Source: Nocardia carnea NBRC 14403
GTDB taxonomy: Bacteria > Actinomycetota > Actinomycetes > Mycobacteriales > Mycobacteriaceae
Direction: 5' to 3'
Length of the DNA: 50,739 nt
NCBI RefSeq assembly: GCF_000308515.1
Contig: NZ_BAFV01000034.1
Coordinates: 1 to 50,739 of the forward strand
The position numbers were made by a program, and so were the translations under genes. The notes under the pieces were generated by a model, which was not told the origin of the DNA, searched no databases, and was given only the letters and a program-made list of their open reading frames with translations. Shown here in pieces: positions 8,173 to 16,274 of this stretch (position 1 is the first letter of the stretch; every line of letters begins with the position of its first letter).

Positions 8173-8607
8173 TCAGTACCCGCCCTGCAGGTATCCGACG
8201 AGCTGTTCCCGTTCGGTCGTGAGTTCGGACAGTGCGCTCTTGACGACATCGCCGATACTGACGATGCCGGTGAGGCGGCCCTGGTCGACCACGGGGAGAT
8301 GGCGTACCCGGTGATCGGTCATGATTCCCCGGAGCCCGTCGACCCGGTCGTCGGGGCTGCAGGTCCGGACTTCGGTGGTCATGATCCGCGTGACAGGGAA
8401 TTCCAATAGCGATGCGCCGTACCGGTGCAGGCCGCGGACGACATCACGCTCGGAGACGATCCCGGCGATACGATTGCCGTCCGGGGAGACGACGGCGGCG
8501 CCGATGTTCTGTTCGGCCAGCAGTGCCAGCAACGCCCGGATATCGGTTTCGGGCCGGACGGTCGCTACGGCGCTGCCCTTGGTGTTGAGGATCTCGGCGA
8601 TACGCAT
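8173..8607 (-). CDS. Tandem CBS-domain protein
   Basis: About 144 residues made of two CBS domains. The first covers residues 7-60 (GSAVATVRPETDIRALLALLA, GIVSERDVVRGL), the second about 75-130 (EVRTCSPDDRVDGLRGIM, VRHLPVVDQGRLTGIVSIGDV). CBS pairs bind adenosine nucleotides and act as energy or redox sensors; stand-alone versions such as this are common in mycobacteria and relatives. The ATG at 8607 fits the family start MRIAEIL; in-frame ATGs 6-15 bases further upstream are also possible, and none has a clear ribosome binding site. It is monocistronic by position. Confidence 0.85.
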   Translation of the reverse strand: MRIAEILNTKGSAVATVRPETDIRALLALLAEQNIGAAVVSPDGNRIAGIVSERDVVRGLHRYGASLLEFPVTRIMTTEVRTCSPDDRVDGLRGIMTDHRVRHLPVVDQGRLTGIVSIGDVVKSALSELTTEREQLVGYLQGGY

Positions 8608-8730
8608 GGTCACCATCCACATGAGCGCGGGATTTCTACAATCCCGCGGCCGGGGGAGGAATACCAGCACGAATCGGCATCGACCGGACGCCGTCGTATC
8701 GGCTGGGAAAGAAACGGCAGTTCGACGGGG

Positions 8731-8997
8731 CTATTCGTCGTCCAGGCCCGCGGACAGGTAGGCCGCGGCGGCGAGCCATTGCCGGCACTGGGGCCCGTGG
8801 ACATCGTGGATGCGCAGGATGGCGCGGGCCTGCCGGTAGGTGAGTACCGGCGGTTCGGCGCTACAGTCGGCTCCCGCCTCGGGGGCGAAGTGGCGCAGGG
8901 GTTCCGGATTGTGCCCCAGGGTGTGCGTACCGGGAACGCTTCCGACCGCGTTCCGGTGGGGACTTCGGAATGGCTGGATCATTCGGTTGCCCCTCAC
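8731..8997 (-). CDS. Small hypothetical protein
   Basis: An 88-residue protein that I do not assign to a characterised family. Its C-terminal half (LTYRQARAILRIHDVHGPQCRQWLAAAAYL) looks like a conserved helical unit; the N-terminal half is proline- and histidine-rich and may be partly non-coding if a later start is used. About 100 bp upstream (9097-9116) lies a 20-bp motif that recurs exactly upstream of the 121-residue gene at 11673-12038, which suggests both belong to one regulon. No signal peptide or membrane segment is visible. Confidence 0.6.
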   Translation of the reverse strand: MRGNRMIQPFRSPHRNAVGSVPGTHTLGHNPEPLRHFAPEAGADCSAEPPVLTYRQARAILRIHDVHGPQCRQWLAAAAYLSAGLDDE

Positions 8998-9092
8998 GTG
9001 CGATGGTGCGGGGGCGACACTCCGGTCCGGTGAAGCGACCGGAAGATGCTGCGTATCGCCCCTCTTGGTGGTGCGAGTCTATGTCGCCGTCG

Positions 9093-9116
9093 CTTACAAA
9101 TGCAAGTACATCTGCA
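9093..9116 (-). promoter_or_regulatory. Shared promoter motif, copy 1
   Basis: On the minus strand it reads TGCAGATGTACTTGCATTTG followed by TAAG. The 20 bases at 9097-9116 are identical to 12101-12120. It contains two inverted half-sites, TGCAGATGTA and TGCATTTGTA, separated by 2 bases. It precedes the 88-residue gene. It is probably an operator or promoter element; the binding protein is unknown, with the XRE regulators nearby as the obvious candidates. Confidence 0.6.
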
Positions 9117-9224
9117 AACAACATACGAAAAAACATTCGGCCCGAGCGCCCGTCCTCGGTGTGTCATCGGCCCAGTGGCACTGCACTTCTCGCCGACTGC
9201 GGGCCGGGCCGGTTGCGGGCCGGG

Positions 9225-10022
9225 CTACGGTTTGCGCGCCACACCCCCGTACGCCGGAATCGGCCGGTCGTCGCCGGCAACAACCTGCCCGGGATACCAC
9301 CGGGCCACCGTGGTGAATCCGGGCTCGACCAGGTCGAGCCCGTCGAAAAGCGCGCGGATCTCCGACTGTGTCCGCGGCACATACGGCTCACCGCCTATAT
9401 CGGCATACTCGGCGCACAGTCGCACATAGTCGTCATCGTCATCGGTGCCGTCCCAGAGCGCGAGGTAGCTGCCGCCGGCGGTCGATTCGAGCACGGTGTG
9501 CACGATGCGGCGCATTTCCGCGGCGCTGTGGGCGTGGCCCAGAACGCCCATGAACATCACCGCCACCGGCCGGGTGAGGTTCAGGATGTGGCGGGCGTCG
9601 GCCACGACGATCTCGGGGTGGTGGTAATCGGTGTCGATATAGGTGGTGACGCCCTCGTCGCTGGTGCTGGTCAGCAGGGTGCGGGCATGGGCCAGCACAA
9701 CCGGGTCGTTGTCCACGTACACGATCCGGGATTCCGGTGCCACGCTTTGCGCGACCTCGTGGGTGTTCTGCATGGTGGGCAGTCCGGTGCCGATATCGAG
9801 GAACTGGCGAATTCCCTTCTCGGCGGCCAGGTATCGCACTGTGCGCACGAGGAACTCCCGGGACTCTGTCGCCAGCGTCGTGATCCCGGGATAGACGGCG
9901 CTGCCCGCGTCCGCGGCGATCCGGTCGACCTCGTAGTAGTCGCTGCCGCCCATCCAGTAGTTCCAGATCCGGGCGGGGTGCGGGATATCGGTTCTGATGG
10001 CGCGCTGGTGCTCGTCGGACAT
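9225..10022 (-). CDS. S-adenosyl methyltransferase (DUF574/Methyltransf_19 type)
   Basis: A 265-residue SAM-dependent methyltransferase of the type abundant in Streptomyces and Nocardia. It opens with IPHPARIWNYWMGGSDYYEVDR, the family hallmark, then has VRYLAAEKGIRQFLDIGTGLPT, which is the SAM-binding GxG motif, RIVYVDNDPVV with the acidic residue that contacts the ribose, and AVMFMGVLGH. The ATG at 10022 has GAGGAG 7 bases upstream, so the start is secure. These genes typically sit beside DUF397 and XRE/DUF5753 regulators, exactly as here: the DUF397 gene is divergent across a 359-bp gap. No substrate is known for the family. Confidence 0.9.
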   Translation of the reverse strand: MSDEHQRAIRTDIPHPARIWNYWMGGSDYYEVDRIAADAGSAVYPGITTLATESREFLVRTVRYLAAEKGIRQFLDIGTGLPTMQNTHEVAQSVAPESRIVYVDNDPVVLAHARTLLTSTSDEGVTTYIDTDYHHPEIVVADARHILNLTRPVAVMFMGVLGHAHSAAEMRRIVHTVLESTAGGSYLALWDGTDDDDDYVRLCAEYADIGGEPYVPRTQSEIRALFDGLDLVEPGFTTVARWYPGQVVAGDDRPIPAYGGVARKP

Positions 10023-10381
10023 GGCGGACTCCTCGGCGATACGGGCCGGAAGCGTGCCGGAGGATGCGCCGCGGCCGGCTCTCGGGGCTGGTGGAACCGG
10101 TGTCGGTTTGCGACAGTACAAGGCCCGCCGGTGGGCTCCGGGCAGGCGCGCGGCCCTACGGAATCGTGCGGTGCTCCCCTGCGGTGGGGCCGGATCCGGC
10201 GCCGGCGGCTGCGTCCGGCGGGGCGATGGAGCCTGCCCTGGAGGCTTGTGGGGGCGCATCGGCGAACTTCGTGCTATCGTCCTGATGTCGGTGCAGATGC
10301 AAGAACACTTGCGAGTGCATCTGTAAGGACCGGCGGTATGCGACGAGTGGTGTCAGCAACCATGAGCAAGGAGTAGGTCCT
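10023..10381. other. 359-bp divergent intergenic region
   Basis: The region lies between the methyltransferase start and the DUF397 start. It holds a GC-rich leader on the methyltransferase side and, at 10292-10327, an inverted repeat related to the shared promoter motif, about 55 bp before the DUF397 start. I see no open reading frame with family features in it. Confidence 0.6.
10292..10327 (+). promoter_or_regulatory. Shared promoter motif, spaced variant
   Basis: Two inverted half-sites, TGCAGATGCA (10292-10301) and TGCATCTGTA (10316-10325), match at 9 of 10 positions as an inverted repeat and are separated by 14 bases instead of 2 as in the other copies. The sequence ends in TGTAAG, as copy 1 does. 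It precedes the DUF397 and XRE genes and may also affect the divergent methyltransferase gene. Confidence 0.5.
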
Positions 10382-10600
10382 ATGTCGGAAGTAACCAATC
10401 GGGTGGTCGGAGCTTGGCGCAAGAGCACCTTCAGCAATCCGAGCGGGAACTGTGTCGAGTTCGCCGAAGCGGCCGGCGACCAGGTGGCCGTGCGTAATTC
10501 GCGTTTCCCCGACGGCGGTGTGCTCTTCTATACCCGCCCGGAGATCGAGGCGTTCCTGCAGGGCGCGAAAGCTGGAGAGTTCGACGATCTGGCTGTATGA
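10382..10600 (+). CDS. DUF397 domain protein
   Basis: A 72-residue protein with the complete DUF397 pattern: WRKSTFSNPSGNCVEFAEA, then VAVRNSRFPDGGVLFYTRPE and a final AFLQGAKAGEFDD. Members of the BldB/WhiJ-associated group are small cytoplasmic proteins genetically paired with XRE/DUF5753 regulators and are thought to modulate them in development or secondary metabolism. The ATG at 10382 is preceded by AAGGAG 7 bases upstream, so the start is secure. The XRE regulator follows 83 bp downstream on the same strand and the pair is very likely a functional unit. The binding partner relation is family knowledge, not shown by this sequence. Confidence 0.95.
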   Translation: MSEVTNRVVGAWRKSTFSNPSGNCVEFAEAAGDQVAVRNSRFPDGGVLFYTRPEIEAFLQGAKAGEFDDLAV

Positions 10601-10683
10601 GAGGTAGCATGGGCCGTCGGCGTGGTGCGCCGCGGATTGCACTGTGGCGCACCGTGGGTTAACCCGAAAGCGGAGACGACTCC

Positions 10684-11571
10684 ATGATCGCAGAGCCCGG
10701 GAATCGTGGCGGCAGGCAACCCGTCGAGGCGGAGCGTGGCCCCACGGTCCTACGCATCGCTCTGGGCGGCCAGCTACGGAAACTGCGTGAGAGCAAGAAA
10801 ATCACCCGCGAGGCCGCGGGCGATGCCATCCGCGGCTCTCATGCCAAGATCAGCCGGCTCGAACTGGGCCGGTCGAGTTTCAAAGAACGTGATATCCGGG
10901 ACCTGCTGACGCTGTACGGCATCACCGATCCCGAAGAGCGCGAGAGGTTTCTCGATCTCGCGCGTAAAGCCAACGAACCGGGATGGTGGCATCGCTACGG
11001 CGATCTGCTGCCGTCCTGGTTCGGGCAGTATCTGGGTCTGGAGCAGGCCGCGAGCAAGATCCGCACCTATGAATCGCATCTGGTCCCGGGGCTTTTGCAG
11101 ACCCCGGATTATGCGCGTGCGGTGGTAACCCTCGGTTACGAGGATGCCGATACCGATCGGCGGGTGGCTTTCCGGCAGCGCCGGCAGGAGATTCTGCACC
11201 GCAACGATCCGCCGGTCGTCTGGGCGGTGATCGACGAGGCGGCTCTACATCGCCCCGTCGGCGGTCGTGACGTGCACCGGGCGCAGATGGAACATCTGCT
11301 CGACCTGACCCGCCTGCCGAATGTGACCATTCAGGTCGTTCCGTTCTCCGCCGGTGAACATCCCGCGGCCGGAAGCTCTTTCACCATTCTGCGTTTCGCC
11401 GAGCCGGATCTGCCCGATATCGTGTATCTGGAGCAGTTGACGAGCGCGCTGTATCTGGACCGGCGCGAGGATTTGGCACTGTACCTCTCGGTGATGGACC
11501 GGTTGAGTGTGCAGGCCGCGACGCCCGAGGAATCCCGGGCGATTATCGTCGAATATACGAAAGGCCTGTAA
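10684..11571 (+). CDS. XRE-family regulator with DUF5753 domain (WhiJ-like)
   Basis: A 295-residue protein. Residues about 25-80 form the helix-turn-helix (LRKLRESKKITREAAGDAIRG, SHAKISRLELGR), followed by the DUF5753 effector-like domain with GWWHRYGDLLPSWFGQYLGLE, the signature YESHLVPGLLQTPDYAR, and DIVYLEQLTSALYLD. This architecture is that of the WhiJ-type regulators paired with DUF397 proteins. The upstream gene is its DUF397 partner and the divergent methyltransferase completes the usual triad. It is a candidate to bind the TGCARATG half-sites found upstream of three nearby units; this is inference. It is 46% or so similar in pattern to the second regulator at 14078-15052, judged by eye only. 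Confidence 0.93.
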   Translation: MIAEPGNRGGRQPVEAERGPTVLRIALGGQLRKLRESKKITREAAGDAIRGSHAKISRLELGRSSFKERDIRDLLTLYGITDPEERERFLDLARKANEPGWWHRYGDLLPSWFGQYLGLEQAASKIRTYESHLVPGLLQTPDYARAVVTLGYEDADTDRRVAFRQRRQEILHRNDPPVVWAVIDEAALHRPVGGRDVHRAQMEHLLDLTRLPNVTIQVVPFSAGEHPAAGSSFTILRFAEPDLPDIVYLEQLTSALYLDRREDLALYLSVMDRLSVQAATPEESRAIIVEYTKGL

Positions 11572-11672
11572 TACCAGGCGAATAGCCGCCAACGGCGGGA
11601 GAGTATCCGGACCGTGCCGGTACCGGACCGCCCCGGCGCCGAGCCGCCGAGACGGTGGATTACGCGCGTCCG

Positions 11673-12038
11673 TCAGGCCCGGATGAATGTGGACGCCACG
11701 CGCCAGAAGGTATCCGGCTGCAGCGACCGGAAATCCCAGTCGTCGGACAGCGCATGAACCGTGGTGACGATCTGGTCGATATCGAAATCGTCACGTGTCG
11801 CTGCGCCGGTGGATTCGATTGCGTCGATGACGAACTCGACGGCGGTCTCCCGGGACGAACCGGCACGGAGACTTCCGTCGCGGACGCCGAATGTACTCAT
11901 ATCAATACCGTTCGCCGGATTTCCTATCGGGACAGGATCCATTCGGGTTGTGCTGCTACCGAAATGATTCGGACCCCCTGGGCTGTCCCGCAGCTGTGGC
12001 AGTAAACCACTGGCGAATGTTGTCGTCGGCTCACTCAC
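11673..12038 (-). CDS. Hypothetical protein with shared-motif promoter
   Basis: A 121-residue acidic protein not recognised as a known family. The C-terminal part (residues about 60-121) looks like a compact helical domain: RETAVEFVIDAIESTG, DIDQIVTTVHALSDDWDF and FWRVASTFIRA; the first 45 residues are low complexity. GTG at 12038 has GGGGAGG just upstream, which supports this start, though an internal ATG (MSTFGVRDG) would remove the poor N-terminus. The 20-bp motif at 12101-12120 lies 62 bp upstream and is identical to that upstream of the 88-residue gene. It converges with the XRE gene. Confidence 0.65.
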   Translation of the reverse strand: MSEPTTTFASGLLPQLRDSPGGPNHFGSSTTRMDPVPIGNPANGIDMSTFGVRDGSLRAGSSRETAVEFVIDAIESTGAATRDDFDIDQIVTTVHALSDDWDFRSLQPDTFWRVASTFIRA

Positions 12039-12100
12039 GCGGCCTCCCCATGTTTTCCCCTGTGTAGCGGTGTGGGATGAGTCTAGGTCGGTAGTGCTTT

Positions 12101-12120
12101 CAAATGCAAGTACATCTGCA
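12101..12120 (-). promoter_or_regulatory. Shared promoter motif, copy 2
   Basis: Exact 20-bp repeat of 9097-9116, reading TGCAGATGTACTTGCATTTG on the minus strand and followed by AAAG. It lies 62 bp upstream of the start of the 121-residue gene. Orientation relative to the gene is the same as in copy 1. Confidence 0.6.
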
Positions 12121-12161
12121 CGATCGATTCATTGTGTCGGAACGGTTTTCGGATGATCTTG

Positions 12162-12821
12162 TCAGTCGGCCAGGGCGGCGACCGCAGCCTCGATCGGGGT
12201 GTCACCGGAGACCAGTTCCAAGGTACGACCGGCCGTATGCCGGGCATCGAGGAGTGCGAAGACGGTATCGGCGACATCGGCACGGGGAATATCGCCCCGG
12301 CCGATTCGCGGTGGTGCCAGGGTGACCGAACCCGTGCCGGGTTCGTCGGTGAGGCGGCCCGGACGCACAATGGTCCAATCCAGGTCGCGGCTGTGCAGAT
12401 CGTCCTCGGCCTGCGTTTTCGCCTCGATATAGGCGGCCCATACGTCATCGGTGCCCGGTGCCGGCGCAAGACCGGTTCCCATGGCCGAGATCTGCACGAA
12501 CCGCCGGGTGCCCACTCGTTCGGCAGCTTCGGCGAGTAGAACCGAGCCGTCCCGGTCCACAGTGTATTTGCGGGCGGCGCCACTACCCGGCCCGGCGCCG
12601 GCGGCGAACACCGCCGCGTCGGCGCCCTGCAGGGTCGCGGCGAGATCGGTCACGACCGCCTTTTCGAGATCCAGGACCACCGGTTCGGCGCCCGTGGCGT
12701 AGATCTCGGAGGCGTGCGCCGGGTTGCGGATCAGCGCGATCGCGCTGTGTCCGCGGCCGGTGAGTCGTTCGGCGAGCAGTAGAGCGATCTTGCCGTGTCC
12801 GCCGGCGATGACGATGCGCAT
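12162..12821 (-). CDS. NAD(P)-binding SDR-like protein (NmrA/YhfK type)
   Basis: A 219-residue atypical short-chain dehydrogenase. The Rossmann motif is IVIAGGHGKIALLLAERL at residues 3-20, with ADAAVFAAGAGPG near residue 70, the active-site-like region RFVQISAMGTG, and YIEAKTQAEDDLHSRDLDWTIVRPGRL. The lysine in YIEAK occupies the position of the catalytic Lys of YxxxK. This group includes sugar epimerase-like and NmrA-like proteins that bind NADP(H) but often have no proven reaction. The ATG at 12821 follows GAGGAG (from the ...AGAGGAGTCC stretch), supporting the start. It is on the same strand as the lipoprotein gene 19 bp upstream, possibly one operon. Confidence 0.85.
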   Translation of the reverse strand: MRIVIAGGHGKIALLLAERLTGRGHSAIALIRNPAHASEIYATGAEPVVLDLEKAVVTDLAATLQGADAAVFAAGAGPGSGAARKYTVDRDGSVLLAEAAERVGTRRFVQISAMGTGLAPAPGTDDVWAAYIEAKTQAEDDLHSRDLDWTIVRPGRLTDEPGTGSVTLAPPRIGRGDIPRADVADTVFALLDARHTAGRTLELVSGDTPIEAAVAALAD

Positions 12822-12840
12822 ACCGGACTCCTCTCGTATC

Positions 12841-13359
12841 TCAGCGTTCGGGCCCGCCGGGGTTGCAGGCGGCGCCGACAGTTTCGTCGTAGCCCACCGG
12901 CGGCCGCCAGGGTTCCAGATTCCAGGTGGGCTTATCGGGCGCGATGAGCCGCGCCCATTCCCAATGGCAGCGGAACTGATCCCACATTCCGGGGGTGTCC
13001 GCGGCCGGGTCGAGCGTGCCGATTTCCTGCCAGGCGCGTTGTGCGGCGCCGGGGAAGGTGGTGTCGCGGCCTGCTCGGGTCGGGTGGACCATGAGACGTG
13101 GACCGTCGATATTCGAGGTCCATTCCAGCCGGTCGATCAACGACATCCCGGCGTAGGGATCGACGACCGGGGTGGAAGTGCGTACGACGGTTGCCGCCGG
13201 GGATCCGGTCGGACGCACGGTCGCCGGGGCTGCGGTCGTGGTTTCGGCCGCGGCAACACCTCCCGGCTCCGGTGGATCCGGAGAGCCGCAGCCGGTGAGC
13301 ATTGCTGCGCACAGGAGAGCGAACGAACCGGCCACACGGGAGGTGGGGTCGGTCGGCAT
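12841..13359 (-). CDS. Secreted DUF2599 lipoprotein
   Basis: A 172-residue protein with a signal peptide ending in a lipobox (residues about 12-24, LLCAAMLTGCGSP), so it is likely anchored outside the membrane at Cys24. A Thr/Ala/Pro-rich linker (about 35-65) is followed by the DUF2599 domain: DRLEWTSNIDGPRLMVHPT, AWQEIGTLDP, GMWDQFRCHWEWARLIAPDKPTWNLEPWRP and CNPGG. The two cysteines in the domain may form a disulfide. The family is common in mycobacteria and Nocardia; its function is not known. It lies 19 bp upstream of the SDR gene. Confidence 0.85.
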   Translation of the reverse strand: MPTDPTSRVAGSFALLCAAMLTGCGSPDPPEPGGVAAAETTTAAPATVRPTGSPAATVVRTSTPVVDPYAGMSLIDRLEWTSNIDGPRLMVHPTRAGRDTTFPGAAQRAWQEIGTLDPAADTPGMWDQFRCHWEWARLIAPDKPTWNLEPWRPPVGYDETVGAACNPGGPER

Positions 13360-13500
13360 GGACGCTCCTGCGGTCGGTTCCCGGCGGTGGGTCGCGCCGG
13401 TGCTTCCGAGCTTAGAGGCCGGGGCCGTAGTTGTGGGGGGAGGCCGCCGAGTGCGCCGCGGGTTTTCCGGGCCGTACGGGGGCGTGCGGGTCGAGCCGGA

Positions 13501-13746
13501 TCAGCGCCACAGGGTGTGGCACGGTAGCCGGCGCAGTCCGGGCCTGATCTTGCTGTCCACGGTGACCGTGAGCCCCGCATGGACGGCCGCGGAGGTGAAC
13601 TCCCAGGCCTCGGCATTGGTTGCCGCGTATTCCAGGACGAGGGCATTGTCGGGTGCCGGGCCGTCGAAGTAGACCGTCACCCGGCGTGTGAGGTTATCGC
13701 GACTGTTGTTGTCGCGTTCGGCCGTGGTCGGTGCTGTAGCGTCCAC
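13501..13746 (-). CDS. Small hypothetical protein
   Basis: An 81-residue protein with a disordered N-terminus and a compact alpha/beta-like part (RRVTVYFDGPAPDNALVLEYAATNAEAWEFTSAAVHAGLTV). I do not recognise the family. It is retained because codon usage follows its neighbours and the region fits a small conserved actinobacterial protein. A 12-bp perfect palindrome lies 73 bp upstream (13819-13830), which could be its operator. Confidence 0.55.
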   Translation of the reverse strand: MDATAPTTAERDNNSRDNLTRRVTVYFDGPAPDNALVLEYAATNAEAWEFTSAAVHAGLTVTVDSKIRPGLRRLPCHTLWR

Positions 13747-13818
13747 GATTCACGCCTCCTTCCGGGCAGCGTCCCCGTCGACGCCGTTGTGTGTAACCCT
13801 AAGTCCCGACCATGGGTG

Positions 13819-13830
13819 GGAACATGTTCC
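13819..13830. promoter_or_regulatory. Perfect palindrome GGAACATGTTCC
   Basis: A 12-bp perfect palindrome with a further GGAACA half-site directly after it (13831-13836 region). It lies between the divergent 81-residue gene and the second XRE gene. It is a candidate operator; no known regulator is assigned. Confidence 0.4.
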
Positions 13831-14077
13831 GGAACAGGGTCTGGGTGATTCACAGCATGTGCCGGGTCCTCTCGGGCGGGGTCACGAAGCATCTGCGACC
13901 CGGCCGGGGCCGTGACAACAGCCGATGGTGCCCGAGCTCGGGCCGGTGCCCGATATGAGTGGTATCGCAGGGGTCCACGCCGCTGCGGTGCCGCTGAACT
14001 GCCCGGCGCCCGAATGTCGTTTACTCCACGGGAGTTTCGTTTGGTCTCCCGTACCGATCCCATGCGAAACTCGAATA

Positions 14078-15052
14078 ATGGGTGCTTCTGGGATGCGATC
14101 GGCGTTGGAGACGGCTGCCTCGACCGGGTCGGGGGTCACGGCGCGGGCCGCGGTGGACGGCGGACCCACTGTGCTGCGCATGGTGCTCGGGGGGCGGTTG
14201 CGGCGGTTGCGTGAAGCCAGTGGGCTGTCCCGGGAACAGGCCGGCGATCATATCCGCGGTTCGGATTCCAAGATCAGCCGGCTCGAGCTGGGCCGGACCA
14301 GTATCCGCGAGCGTGATCTGGTGGATCTGCTCGAGCTCTACGGGATCACCGACGCCGAGGAGCTGGCGGCGTTCCAGGAACTGGCCCGGCAGGCGAATAC
14401 CTCCGGCTGGTGGCACCGCGACAACGACTGGCTGCCGAAATGGTTCGATATGTATCTGGGCCTGGAGCAGGCGGCGCAGGTGATCCGGTGTTACGAACCG
14501 CGTGCGGTGCCCGAACTGTTACAGACCCCGGAGTATGCGCGGGCCTTGCTCACGCTCGCACATCCGGGGGAGACGACCGAAGCCATCGAACGGCGGGTGG
14601 CACTGCGGATGCGCCGGCAGCACATTCTGAACCGGCCCCACCCGCCGCACCTCTGGCTGATCGTCGAGGAGGCGGCGCTGATCCGTCGGATCGGCGGGTC
14701 CCGGACCTGGTCGGCCCAGATCGATCGATTGCTGGCCGCCGCCAAACAGCCGCATGTCACCGTGCAGGTACTGGCCGATCATGTCGGCGGTCCGGCCATG
14801 ACCGACGGCGCATTCACCTATCTGCGGTTCGCGGAGGCCGATCTGCCCGATATCGTGTACTTACAGCAGCTCACCGGCGCGTTGTACCTGGACAAACAGG
14901 CCGATCTGGACGCTTACCGGTCGGTCGCGAACCAGTTGTCGGTGCATGCCGCACCTCCCGAGCACACCTCCGGGCTGCTGGCGGCCCTGCGGCGCCGGCA
15001 GCCGCGGACCCTGGACCAGCCGCTGCGCCGGGAAGCCGGCCGCGGTCATTGA
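14078..15052 (+). CDS. XRE-family regulator with DUF5753 domain
   Basis: About 324 residues with the same plan as the regulator at 10684-11571: HTH (LRRLREASGLSREQAGDHIRG, SDSKISRLELGR), then GWWHRDNDWLPKWFDMYLGLE, the signature YEPRAVPELLQTPEYAR, and DIVYLQQLTGALYLDK. It has a longer, proline- and arginine-rich C-terminal tail. The start at ATG 14078 is chosen because the upstream sequence lacks family similarity; ATG 14093 is also possible and neither has a clear ribosome binding site. Unlike the first copy it has no adjacent DUF397 gene. A palindrome at 13819 is upstream. Confidence 0.9.
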   Translation: MGASGMRSALETAASTGSGVTARAAVDGGPTVLRMVLGGRLRRLREASGLSREQAGDHIRGSDSKISRLELGRTSIRERDLVDLLELYGITDAEELAAFQELARQANTSGWWHRDNDWLPKWFDMYLGLEQAAQVIRCYEPRAVPELLQTPEYARALLTLAHPGETTEAIERRVALRMRRQHILNRPHPPHLWLIVEEAALIRRIGGSRTWSAQIDRLLAAAKQPHVTVQVLADHVGGPAMTDGAFTYLRFAEADLPDIVYLQQLTGALYLDKQADLDAYRSVANQLSVHAAPPEHTSGLLAALRRRQPRTLDQPLRREAGRGH

Positions 15053-15227
15053 ACCCGGCGGCGGCTCTCCCTGCCTCCGGGGGCGGGGAGGCATCGCAAC
15101 GCACCGTTCTCTACGTCGTTACCCGTTTGTGACCGAACCCAATTCGCGGTCGCTCCCCTGATGAACTCTCCGGACTGATACCGGATGGGGCGCCCGCGCC
15201 CGAGTCCGTGGTTACTGTCCAGTAGTT

Positions 15228-16235
15228 ATGGTGGGCAGTAAGGTAGCCGGTTCCGGAAGCACAGACCTGGAAGCCGAACTCGTAGCGCATTTCCGGTCTC
15301 CCGAACCGGAAATGGACGCGGCCGATATGGCCACCACCATCCGGCACTGTCTGGCCGCCGCGGCGCACGACCTCGGTGCCCGCCCCGCCGCGGCGGCGAC
15401 GATCACCGCGGCGGCCGCACGCTGGGCCCGTGAAGGGGTGACCCTGGAATCGGTGCTCACGACCTGCCACGACTGCGCCCGCAGTGGTTTCGAATTCCTC
15501 GCGGCGCGAATGGCAGAAGCCGCCGCGAGCGGGCAGCCCATGGCCGACGCCGCCCGCCTTCTGGTGCGTGTCGTCGAGGTGGTGACCACCGCCGCCGCCA
15601 CCGCATACCTGGACGAACACCGGATCGTGGCCCGCGAGCACCAGACTTCGGCGCAGACGATGGTGGCGGCCCTGCTCGCCGGCCACGGAGTGAGCGCGCT
15701 GGCGCGCAGGTCGGGTCTCCGCGTCGCCCCCGCCTATCAGGTGGTGGCTCTGGCGATCCCGCCGAACGCCGAGGAACGCGCAGGCGGCCCCGGCACGGTA
15801 TCGGCGTCCCGCCGCAAGCTCCGCCGGGTCCAGGCGGCCCTGGGGCCACCGCTGGGTTCGCGATGCCTGCCGCTGCTGCACGCCGACGGCGGCACCGTAC
15901 TGATTCCCTTGGAAGCGGCGCACGACACCGGTGCCGGCCCGATGACGGCGGGAGTGATGAGCGCCGAGGTGCTGCAGCTGGTCGCGGAAGCCGCGGAGGC
16001 CCCGCCGACCGCGACCGTGGCCGTCGGCGCCACCGAACAGATACCGGAACTGGCCGGACGCACCCATGAACTCCTGGACCGGTTGTGTGCCGGCGGCCGG
16101 CCACCGGGCCTGTACCGGATCACGGAAGGTAAGGCCGCGGAGCCGGATTCGGTGGTGGACGCGAGGCGGTTGCGCCGCCTGCCGCGCGTCACGCCCGGTA
16201 TGTCCGCTCGTCCGGGCAAACCAGGGGCGGCGTGA
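15228..16235 (+). CDS. PucR/CdaR-like protein lacking the C-terminal HTH
   Basis: A 335-residue protein matching the N-terminal and middle parts of nocardial PucR/CdaR-type regulators: GVTLESVLTTCHDCARSGFEFLAAR, VVTTAAATAYLDEHR, a GGDEF-like middle part with PAYQVVALAIPP, and LAGRTHELLDRL followed by RPPGLYRI. In full-length relatives this is followed by a helical HTH_30 domain that binds DNA. Here the sequence instead ends in a basic tail and the next gene starts 39 bp later. It is therefore either a truncated regulator or a natural sensor-only protein. The start (ATG 15228) is the first in frame after a stop and has no strong ribosome binding site. Confidence 0.75.
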   Translation: MVGSKVAGSGSTDLEAELVAHFRSPEPEMDAADMATTIRHCLAAAAHDLGARPAAAATITAAAARWAREGVTLESVLTTCHDCARSGFEFLAARMAEAAASGQPMADAARLLVRVVEVVTTAAATAYLDEHRIVAREHQTSAQTMVAALLAGHGVSALARRSGLRVAPAYQVVALAIPPNAEERAGGPGTVSASRRKLRRVQAALGPPLGSRCLPLLHADGGTVLIPLEAAHDTGAGPMTAGVMSAEVLQLVAEAAEAPPTATVAVGATEQIPELAGRTHELLDRLCAGGRPPGLYRITEGKAAEPDSVVDARRLRRLPRVTPGMSARPGKPGAA

Positions 16236-16274
16236 CAGGGGGGCCGGATGACAAGTGGTACCGCGAGGTGTGAG

